This document shows, in pieces, positions 43,738 to 52,700 of a stretch of DNA of 64,000 bases. The stretch spans positions 62,001-126,000 of the forward strand of contig CP021374.1 of NCBI GenBank assembly GCA_002600635.1. The letters are read 5' to 3'. Every line of letters starts with the position of its first letter. Position 1 is the first letter of the stretch. Source of the stretch: Rhizobium sp. ACO-34A (lineage in GTDB: Bacteria; Pseudomonadota; Alphaproteobacteria; Rhizobiales; Rhizobiaceae). The position numbers were made by a program, and so were the translations under genes. Under the pieces are notes generated by a model. That model was not told where the DNA came from. It did no database searches and was given only the letters and a program-made list of their open reading frames with translations.

Positions 43738-44658
43738 TCATGCCGCAGCGGGAAGCGCCTCCCGCGGAACCAGCGCTCCGTGATGGCCGATAACGGCTGC
43801 CGCGGCGCGGACTGCAGCCGTTGCCGCTGCCCGCGCATCACCGTCCTGAACGTACCGGGCAAGGAAGGTGCCGTTGAAACTGTCACCGGCGCTGGTGGTA
43901 TCGACGACCTTCTCGACACGGGTAGCGGCGATGAATTCGGCCGGCTTTCCGGCAAAACTGAGGGTAATGCCGTTGGCGCCGTCCTTGACCACCACGTTCT
44001 CAGCACCGAGCGCCCTGTAGCGTGCGATGGTCGCGGCCGGATCGGCATCGCCGAAATGGGTGGCTTCATCGTCGAAGCTCGGCATCACCAGATTGGCCAC
44101 GGACGCGCCGGCATTGATGGTGTCGAGCATGACCGTCCTGTCCTGCCAGAGATGCGGGCGGATGTTGGGATCGAAGACCACCGTCTTGCCGGCCGTCCTT
44201 GCGCGGCGCAGTTCCGAAAGCAGGGCTTCGACGGCGTCGGCGCTCAGGATTGCCAGTGTGATACCCGAGAAGAAGACCACGTCCGATTGTTCGATTGCGG
44301 CGCGCAGATGAACCGGATCGTCGGCGAGCGTCTTTGCGGCGGATGCCGAACGCCAGTAGGAGAAGCTGCGTTCGCCCTCGTCGAGATGGATCATGTAGAG
44401 ACCGGGTGTGCGTCCCTCGACGCGCCGCACGAAGCCGGTCTCGACGCCGGTGCTTTCCATGAAACCGAGCATTTCCTCGGAGACCTTGTCAGTGCCGACT
44501 GCGCTCAGATAGCTCACGACCCAGTCCTTGGGCGCGGCGAGGCGGGCGTAATAGGCGGTGTTGAACGTGTCACCCGCATATCCTTTGCGCAGAAGGCCTT
44601 CCTCCGCCTGCCGCAGCTCCACCATGCACTCGCCGATCGACAGCATTCGTTTCATCAT
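43738..44658 (-). CDS. PfkB-family sugar kinase, 2-keto-3-deoxygluconate kinase-like
   Basis: The protein has 306 residues. The N-terminal IGECMVEL and GYAGDTFNTAYY segments are those of KdgK. The anion-hole motif is DTTSAGDSFNG near residue 258, with the catalytic Asp. KdgK phosphorylates 2-keto-3-deoxygluconate from uronic acid breakdown. Related kinases act on other keto-deoxy sugars. It faces the hydrolase gene and is followed upstream by a 224-base gap (44659-44882) in which I see nothing convincing. It may be unlinked to both neighbours. Confidence 0.83.
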   Translation of the reverse strand: MMKRMLSIGECMVELRQAEEGLLRKGYAGDTFNTAYYARLAAPKDWVVSYLSAVGTDKVSEEMLGFMESTGVETGFVRRVEGRTPGLYMIHLDEGERSFSYWRSASAAKTLADDPVHLRAAIEQSDVVFFSGITLAILSADAVEALLSELRRARTAGKTVVFDPNIRPHLWQDRTVMLDTINAGASVANLVMPSFDDEATHFGDADPAATIARYRALGAENVVVKDGANGITLSFAGKPAEFIAATRVEKVVDTTSAGDSFNGTFLARYVQDGDARAAATAAVRAAAAVIGHHGALVPREALPAAA

Positions 44659-44882
44659 ATTGCCGGCCCGTCTTATTCGAATGTGTTCCTCTACCGGACA
44701 ACGGATGATCGCCGCCGGCCCTCACCGCCGCTCTGGTTCACTCAGTCGATGGTTCGCTTCATCGCTGGAACGCAAAGAGGCAGTGATGAATATCCCGACA
44801 TGCCGATCCATGTCGAGTTCCGTGGAACCGAATATCGAAGGCAACATGGGGAGGTGGGAGCCGGTCGGGGCTGGTCTGCCGA

Positions 44883-45392
44883 TTAGGGCGATCGGGACAG
44901 CCGGTGTTCATCGTCGATCAGGATCAGTTTCGACGGCGCGGCATCTGCCCATTGCCATAGCACCAGATTGAAGTCGTCATCGCCTGCGCCGACTGCGAAG
45001 CTGCGGACGAGCAGGGCATGATAGCCGTTGGCCATTGCCCGCCGGGCGAATTCCTGGGTTCTGGCAATACCCGTTGTCTTCATCTCGTCGCGCCAGGTGG
45101 AGGCGGCAAGCGTCGAGGCATCCATTCCGAACCTCGCCAGTTCGGCTACATCGCGGCCATCAAGAACCCGCTCGATTTCGGCGTCATAGGAAACGAGTGT
45201 TGTCGGCTGGAGATTGCCGACCTGGTTTGCTTCCCGCAGCGCCGTCATCACGGATAAGGAGGCGTAGAGCGCCGGAACGCCTTTCGGATTGAACCGCCCG
45301 CCATAAAGCTCTGCGCCGAGGCCGGAAAGCGGCTCGCGGGCGTAAACGGGATTGAGCGCGCGGTAGAGTTTGCCGCGAAAGGGGATGGCCAT
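44883..45392 (-). CDS. RES-domain toxin
   Basis: The protein has 169 residues. The RES fold is recognised by YRALNP, GGRFNPKGVPALYAS, TALREA and LLVRSFA, which contain the conserved Arg, Glu and Ser of the family. RES toxins deplete NAD+ through an ADP-ribosyltransferase-like active site. The antitoxin stop is 2 bases upstream of its ATG, so the pair is translationally coupled. The order, antitoxin then toxin, is usual for RES-Xre systems. Confidence 0.9.
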   Translation of the reverse strand: MAIPFRGKLYRALNPVYAREPLSGLGAELYGGRFNPKGVPALYASLSVMTALREANQVGNLQPTTLVSYDAEIERVLDGRDVAELARFGMDASTLAASTWRDEMKTTGIARTQEFARRAMANGYHALLVRSFAVGAGDDDFNLVLWQWADAAPSKLILIDDEHRLSRSP

Positions 45393-45394
45393 GG

Positions 45395-45745
45395 TCAGGC
45401 GTGAACGCCGGCGTCGACCGCGTCGATATAATCGAGCACGTCCTCGGCCCGACCGCCGCGGACGAGTTGCATGGCGGTCTGGCCGGAAAAGCCGGGGAGC
45501 GGTTCGGAGCGATACCAGGCATATGCCATCAGGGCCGAGCCGAAGCGCGGCTCGACCTTGTTGAGGATCTCGACCATCTCGCGAAGACGCCGTTGCGTCC
45601 TGTCCGAACGCACCCGGTCCTTGCGCTGTACGGCGTCCTTGCCGAGCCCGGCCGTGCGGGCGACTTCCTCGCTGGTGGTGCGGAGCGTGTCGGCGATCTT
45701 GCGCGGAGCGAACATTCCGTTATCCGAATACTGGGCAAGTCCCAT
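45395..45745 (-). CDS. Xre/MbcA/ParS-type antitoxin (DUF2384)
   Basis: The protein has 116 residues from the ATG at 45745, chosen because GAGGTG lies 7 bases upstream; an earlier ATG at 45772 abuts the operator palindrome and has no site. The N-terminal half is an Xre-like helical domain (PRKIADTLRTTSEEVARTAG). The C-terminal half is the DUF2384 toxin-binding domain, with FGSALMAYAWYRSEPLPGF and AMQLVRGGRAEDVLDYI. It neutralises the RES toxin downstream and probably represses the operon through the palindrome upstream. Confidence 0.9.
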   Translation of the reverse strand: MGLAQYSDNGMFAPRKIADTLRTTSEEVARTAGLGKDAVQRKDRVRSDRTQRRLREMVEILNKVEPRFGSALMAYAWYRSEPLPGFSGQTAMQLVRGGRAEDVLDYIDAVDAGVHA

Positions 45746-45772
45746 GATATTCACCTCGATAGTCTCTGCCAT

Positions 45773-45802
45773 TCATTCTGACGCAATATAGCGTCAGAAT
45801 GA
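45773..45802. promoter_or_regulatory. Operator palindrome of the RES-Xre operon
   Basis: TCATTCTGACGC (45773-45784) and GCGTCAGAATGA (45791-45802) are perfect 12-base inverted arms around AATATA. The site ends 27 bases before the preferred antitoxin start. Its place and symmetry fit autorepression by the Xre antitoxin dimer. The central AATATA may overlap the -10 region. Confidence 0.75.
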
Positions 45803-45850
45803 GAGGATTTCAATGATCGAGGAACGCGAGGCTCCGGGCGGATTTTACCC

Positions 45851-46603
45851 TCAACCAGCAAAATTCGCGGTCAGCAGGTGTTCCGCACCGAGTTTGATCG
45901 TCAGCAGGCCTGCCTTGGCAAGGGGAACCGCGCCGCAAAGGCTGCCGGTGGTGATGATCTCTCCCGCGGCAAGCGAACTTTCCGGCCGGTCTTCCCGATT
46001 GGCCCAATCCACGAGCCATGCAAGCACGTCGCCTGCCGGATGCTTGGCGGCGTCGGCAAATATGATCTCGTCGCCCAGAGTGATTTCGAGGGGCGTGCCC
46101 GCCACATCATCGACGAGGGCCGCAGGCACTTCCGGTCCAAGCAGATAGCCGGCATTGCCGAGTCGGTCGGAAAGAAAAAGCAGGTAGGGAGACTTGCTGC
46201 CCTCGACGAGGCGGCTGTCCAGAACCTCCAGGCCGAGATGCACGCTGCCGACGGCCTTCTTGACCTCGTCCCGGCTATAGCCGCCGGCACGGGGCGGCAA
46301 TGCTGTGGCAAGCCGGACCGCGATTTCCGCTTCAATGGCGATACCCGCCCGCCACGGGAATGTCGCATCATCTGCAACATGGAGCGGCAGCAGCCGTCCC
46401 GTCACGGCAACACCTTCCGGAGAACGGGCAACCTTGTAGCCGAGCGGTTCCGCCGGCGCATCCGCCATCGTGATCGCCTGTACGGCGAAGGCTTCCGCGA
46501 TCGTCAAAGGCGCGACAAGGGTGTCAGCGGGAATGCGTGCCTTGGCCTGCATCAGCGAGGTGGCAAGTGCTGTCGGATCGAAAGTGGGGGACATGGGCAT
46601 CAT
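45851..46603 (-). CDS. 2-keto-4-pentenoate hydratase/fumarylacetoacetase-like family protein
   Basis: The protein has 250 residues, the usual size for MhpD-type hydratases. Family marks are PLGYKVARSPEGVAVTGRL, IAIEAEIAVRL (metal-ligand Glu residues near 90-94) and a late AGEIITTGSLCGAVPLAKAG. MhpD enzymes hydrate 2-hydroxypenta-2,4-dienoate in aromatic breakdown, while close relatives are decarboxylases. No ring-cleavage genes are nearby, so its pathway here is unclear. Start codons at 46603, 46600 and 46594 cannot be told apart. It is downstream of the giant repeat gene, behind a hairpin. Confidence 0.78.
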   Translation of the reverse strand: MMPMSPTFDPTALATSLMQAKARIPADTLVAPLTIAEAFAVQAITMADAPAEPLGYKVARSPEGVAVTGRLLPLHVADDATFPWRAGIAIEAEIAVRLATALPPRAGGYSRDEVKKAVGSVHLGLEVLDSRLVEGSKSPYLLFLSDRLGNAGYLLGPEVPAALVDDVAGTPLEITLGDEIIFADAAKHPAGDVLAWLVDWANREDRPESSLAAGEIITTGSLCGAVPLAKAGLLTIKLGAEHLLTANFAG

Positions 46604-46710
46604 CCGGAATTGAAGGGGAATATCAGGTATCCCGTCACGGCGCCGCTGTCGAGCCGCGCGGCATCAGCTCGCGATGCCGCATCGTATCTCGTTCGATCTT
46701 TCCGGAAGTC

Positions 46711-46735
46711 AAGGCAGGGCGAAAGGCCCTGCCTT
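46711..46735 (-). terminator. Terminator hairpin after the giant repeat gene
   Basis: AAGGCAGGG (46711-46719) pairs with CCCTGCCTT (46727-46735) around a 7-base loop, 12 bases past the stop. It probably ends the repeat-protein mRNA. Confidence 0.7.
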
Positions 46736-46747
46736 ATGTCGTTACGG

Positions 46748-49700
46748 TTACGCCTTGAGATAGGCGGAGATGACGGCTGCCACCTGATCCGAATTCAGGT
46801 GCCCCATATGCGATGACATGAGCGCATCCAGCTGGGCGTTTGACAGACCTGAAATGTCCTGGGTGGAAAGGCCTGCGACAGCGGTGGAGCTGAAGGATGC
46901 GATGTCCTCGGTGGAGAAGGTGGCGAGATCCTCCATCTCCAGAGCCGCGACCTGCGTCGAGGTCAGAGAGCCGACCTGGGCGGAAGTCAGCGCCTCAGCC
47001 TGCGCCGTCGTTAGCGCAGTGATGACCCCGGTGCTCAATCCGGCGATTGCACTGGAGCTCAGTGCAGCGATCTCGTCGGTAGAGAACAGGGCGATGTCAT
47101 CGGTGCCAAGCGCTGCGGTCTGCACCGCGGTCAGGGCCGCGATCTGCGTGATCGACAGGGCGTCGATCTGAGCTGTGCTCATTGCCGCCACCTGATTGTA
47201 ACCCAGCGAGGCGACCTGGCCCGTCGTCAGGACGGCGATCTGGCTCGAGGAGAGCGCGGCGATGATGGCCGTGGACAGACCCTTGATCGCAGACGAGCTG
47301 ATCGCTGCCAGTTCCGCGGTCGAGAAGGTCTCCATGTCCTCCGTGGTCAGGCCTGCAAGCCCGTCGGAGCTCAGCGCCGCGATCTGGTCGGTGGTGAGCG
47401 AGTCGAGCTGTTCCCTGCTGAGGGCATCGACCTGAGCACTGCTCAGGCCGTGGATGCCGGCGGTGCCGAGAGCCGCGATCTCGCCGGTGGAGAGCGACGC
47501 GATAATGGCTGTCGACAGACCCTTGATTGCGGAGGAGCTGATCGCCGCGAGTTCGGCGGTCGAGAAGGTCTCGATATCCTCGACCGTCAGGCCCGCCAGC
47601 GCATCCGAACTGAGGGCGGCGATCTGGGCCGTCGACAGAGCTTCGATCTGGTCTGCAGTGAACGTTGCAACCTGACCGCTGGTCAGGCCGGCAATACCTG
47701 CGGCGCTGAGGGCAGCAACCTGGCTGGTGGAGAGCGAGGCTATGTCGTCCGTTCCGAGAGCCGCAACCTGCTTCGACGTCAAAGCCGCAAGCTGGGCCGT
47801 CGATAGCGCCGCGATCTGATCGGTACTCAGCATGCTGATCTGGGTGGTGGAAAGCCCGGGGATGCCCGCAGCACCGAGGGCCGCGATCTGATCCGGTGTA
47901 AAGGCGGCAAGTGCTGCCGCCGACAGGCCGGATATGGCCGTTGAGCTGATGGCGGCGATATCTGCCGTCGAGAACATGTCGAGGTCATCCGTTCCGAGTG
48001 CCGCGATCTGCTTCGATGTGAGGGCAGCGACCTGCGTGGAGGAAAGCGCCTCGACCTGTTCAGGGCTCAGCGCCACGATCTGGCTGGTCGAGAGCCCGGC
48101 AATGCCGCTGGTGCTCAGCGCCGCGATCTGATCGGTGGAAAGCGCTGCAATCGTCGCAGTCGAAAGGCCCGCAATGGCGGTCGAACTGATCGCCGCGATG
48201 TCGGCGGTCGAGAACATGTCGAGGTCATCGACGGTGAGGACGGCGATCTGGGTGGAGTTGAATGCCGCGACCTGCGCCGATGTCAGGGCCGCGACCTGCG
48301 CGCCGCTCATTACGTCGATCTGGGCTGTCGTCAGTCCGGCGATGCCAGCCGTGCCCAGTGCCGCGATCTGTGCGGTGGTCAGCGAGGCGATACCATCCGT
48401 TCCGAGTGCCGCCACCTGCTTTGACGTCAATGCGGCAAGCTGGGCGGTCGTCAGCGCGTCGATCTGCACGGCGTTGAGGGCGGCGATCTGGGCCGAGGAA
48501 AGCCCTGCGATGCCCGCGGCGCTCAGCGCTTCGACCTGATCGGGCGACAGCGATGCCAGAAGCTCGGTGGAGAGGCCGACAATCGCGCTGGAGCTGATCG
48601 CCGCGATTTCCGCGGTCGAGAACGTATCGAGGTCGTCGGTGCCGAAGGCCGCGATCTGCGTCGAACTCAGTACCGCGATCTGGGTCGCAGTTAGCGCCTC
48701 GACCTGCTCGGGGCTCAGCGCCACGATATCGTCGGTGGTCAATCCCTTGATGCCGGCGGTGCTGAAGGCCGCGACCTGACTGGTGGAGAGTGCCGCGATG
48801 TCGTCGGTTCCGAGTGCCGCGACCTGTTTGGAACTCAACGCTGCAATCTGCGCGGTGGTGAGGGCCTTGACCTGTGTGAGGCTAAGGATCGCGATCTGGT
48901 CGGTCGAAAGCCCGGCGATCCCTGCCGTGCTCAGCGCCTCAATCTGATCTGCCGAGAGCGACGCCAGAAGCGTGGAGTTCAGGCCCGCGATGGCGTTGGA
49001 GCTGATGGCGGCGATGTCGGCGGTCGAGAACACATCGAGGTCGTCGGTACCGAGAGCTGCAATCTGTGCCGAGGTCAGAGCCGCAACCTGCGAGGACGAC
49101 AGGGCCTCGACCTGATCAGTGCTGAGAGCCGCGATCTGGCTGGTGGAAAGACCAGCAATGCCCGTGGTGCTGAGAGCCGAAATCTGGATGGTCGTAAGAG
49201 CAGCCAGAAGAGTGGTCGACAGTCCCGAAATCGTGCTCGAGGCGAGTGCTGCAATGTCCTTGGTGGAGAACATCACGATGTCGTCCGTGCCGAGCGCGGC
49301 GATTTGCGTCGACGTCAGCGCGGCGACCTGAAGGCTCGTCAGGGCCTCGACCTGATCGGGGCTCATGGCCTCGATGTCGTCTGTCCCCAGAGCCTTGATG
49401 CCGGCCGTGCTGAGAGCTGCCACCTGTTCGGTCGAAAGAGCCGCGATGTCGTCAGTGCCGAGGGCGGCGACCTGGCGCGATGTCAGGGCTGCGATCTGTG
49501 CCGTCGACAGCGCCCGTACGCCGGCGGTAGTGAGCGCCGCAATCTGGTCGGTCGAAAGGCCGGCGACGCTGGTGGCGCTGAAGGCCGCGATCTGATCGCT
49601 GGAGAGGGTCGCGATCAGCTGGGACGACAGGCCGGCGATCGCGGTCGAGCTGATCGCGGCGATATCCTTCGTGGAGAAGGTCGCGAGGTCTTCCGATCCG

Positions 49701-52700
49701 AGAGCGGCGATCTGCGCGGAGCTGAGCGCATTGATCTGCTTGGTCGAGAGCGCATCGACCTGCGCAGTGGTCAATGCGTCGATCTGCGCGGAGGAAAGGC
49801 CGGCAATTCCGGCAGTGCCAATGGCCGCGATCTGCGTCGTCGAAAGCCCGGCGATGTCGTCCGTACCCAGCGCTGCCACCTGCCGCGATGTCAGCGCTCC
49901 GATCTGGGCCGTGGTCATGGCCTTTACCTGATCGCTGCTGAGCGCATCGATCTGCTTGGTGGAAAGGGTGGCGATGCTGGCGGTGTTGAGCGCCGCGATC
50001 TGTGCGGTCGAAAGTGACGCCAGTACAGAGGTTTGCAGACCCGCAATTGCAGTCGAGCTGATGGCGGCGATATCGGCTGTGGAGAAAGTGGCGATGTCTG
50101 CGGCCGTCAGTGCCGCGATCTGCGCCGAGGTGAGCGCGCCGACCTGAGAAGAACTCAGCGCTTCAGCCTGAATGGTGCTGAGCGCGGCAATCTGCTTGGT
50201 GGAGAGGGCCGCAACGCCGGCCGTGCTCAGGGCGTCGATCTGGACGGTGGAGAGTGCCGCGATGGCATCAGTGGACAGTCCCGCAATGGCAGCCGAACTG
50301 ATGGCCGCGATGTCCTTGGTCGAGAACGTCGCGATATCGTCGGCTCCAAGTGCTGCGATCTGCGCCGAGCTGAAAACGCCGACCTGCGCGGAGGTCAGGG
50401 CCTCGGCCTGTGAGGTGCTCAGGGCGACGACTTGTTTGGTCGAAAGCCCGGTGATGGCGGCGGTTGAAAGCGCTGCGATCTGCGAGGTCGAAAGTGCTGC
50501 GATCTCGTCTGTGGTGAACGTCGCGATCTGGGCGGAGCTCAGGGCGGCGATCTGTTTGGTGGAGAGCGTTGCAACCTGCGACGCGTTCAGGGCGTCGACC
50601 TGTTTCGTGGTCAGCCCGGCGATACCGGCGGTACTAAGTGCTGCGATCTGTTCGGACGAAAGAGCAGCCAGGATGGCGGTGGACAATCCAGAAATGGCGC
50701 TCGCGCTGATGGCGGCGATGCCGGCCGTCGAGAAGGACTGAATATCGCCGGTATCGAGCGCCGCTATCTGATCGGAGCTGAGTGCCGCGATCTGCTTGGT
50801 CGAAAGCGCTGCAATCTGATCGCTGCTGAGTGCGTCGATCTGCTTGGTGGTCAGGCCCGTGATACCGGATGCGCTCAACGCTGCGATCTGTGCAGTCGTC
50901 AGCACCGCGAGATCGTCCGTGTCGAATGCCGAGATCTGGGTGGATGTCAGTGCCGCGAGCTGGGTCGTGCTCAGGATGGCGATCTGCTCGGGTTCCAGCG
51001 CGGCAATCTGCCGTGTGCTCAATCCGGCAATACCAGCCGTTCCAAGAGCTGCCAGCTGTTCGGTGGTCAACGCCGTGACATTGCCCGTGTTCAGCGAGGC
51101 GACCTGCGCCGAACTGAGTGCGGCCAACTGCTTGGTTGAAAGGACTGCGACCTGGGTCGAACTCAGGGCATCGATCTGCAGAGTGCTCAGACCCTTGATG
51201 CTGGTCGTGCTGAGCGCCGCGATCTGTTCGCTGGAAAGGGCTGCAATGATGCTTGTCGACAATCCCGAGATCGCCGTTGAGCTGATTGCAGCGATATCAG
51301 CGGTCGAGAACGTCGCGATGTCGGCGGTTTCCAGCGCTGCGAGTTGCAGCGAGGTAAGGGAGGCGACCTGGGTTGAGGTCAGGGCCTCGACCTGTGCGGT
51401 CGACAGCATGTTGATCTGATCGCTGCTGAGACCCTTGATCGCTGTTGTACTGAGCGCTGCAATCTGCTGGGTGGAAAGCGCTTCGATCAGTGCCGACGAC
51501 AGGCCCGAAATGGCGGTCGAGGTGATCGCTGCCATATCGGCGGTGGAGAAGGTCGCGATGTCGGCCGTTTCCAGCGCTGCGAGCTGCAGTGAAGTGAGGG
51601 CGACGACCTGAGTCGGGGAGAGGGTCTCGACCTGGCTGGTCGACAGGGCCTGGATCTGGTCGGTGCTGAGACCTGCAACGGCCTTGGCGCTAAGAGCCGC
51701 AATCTGGCTGGTGGACAGGGACGCAATGTCGTCTGTGCCCAACGCTGCAATCTGCTTCGAGCTGAGCGTGGCAATCTGCGCTGCCGTCAGAGCCGCCAGT
51801 TGGGCGGTGGACAGGGCGCCGATCTGATCCGTCGTCAGGTTTGCGATCGTCGTCGTGCTCAATGCCGCGATCTGGCTGGAGGTCAGGGCGGAAATGGCGT
51901 CTGTTACCAACCCGGCTGCGGACTTGTAGCTGATGGCGGCGATTTCCGCAGAGGTGAACGTCGCAAGATCGTCGGCACCCAGCGCGGCGATCTGCAGGGA
52001 ACTCAACGAGCCCACCTGCGCCACGGTGAGCGCTTCGGCCTGCGCGGTAGACAGGGCGGTGATCTGGTCGGTCGTAAGGCCTGTAATCGCGCTGGTGCTC
52101 AGTACGGCGATCTGGTTGGTGGAAAGCGATGCCAGGACATCGGTCGAAAGACCCGATATAGCCTTGCTCGTCAGTGTTGCGATTTCTGCGAGCGAGAATG
52201 TTGCGAGATCGTCGGCACCCAGCGCTGAAAGCTGGACAGAACCCAGCGCCTTGACCTGAGTGATGGTCAGGACTTCGACCTGGGCTGTGGAGAGTGCTGC
52301 AACCTGATCCGTCGTCAGGTTCGCGACCGCGCTGGTGCTGAGCGCAGCAATCTGCGCTGTTGTCATCGCGGCGATGTCGTCCGCGTCGAGTACCTGTATC
52401 TGTGACGCCTTTAGGACGCTGACCTGCGTCACCGTCAGCGCGGCCAACTGGCTGGTGGAAAGAGACGCGATCTGCGTCACCTTCAGGCTGGCGATGGCGC
52501 TGGTGCTCAGAGCTGACAGCTGCGCGGAAGAGAGGGATGCGATAACATCTTCCGAGAGACCCGTTACGCCCTTGTTGGTGATCGCGGCCATGTCGGCCGT
52601 CGAGAAGGTTGCGAGATCGTCGGCTCCGAGTGCGGCGATCTGCAATGAACTTAGCACCTTCACCTGCGCAACCGTCAGGGCTTCGGCCTGCGCGGTCGAA

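Noticed and set aside
43738..44658. Ser in place of Gly in the PfkB anion-hole motif (DTTSAGD)
   Set aside because: KdgK enzymes often have a small residue other than Gly here (E. coli KdgK has Ala), so this is not evidence of inactivity.
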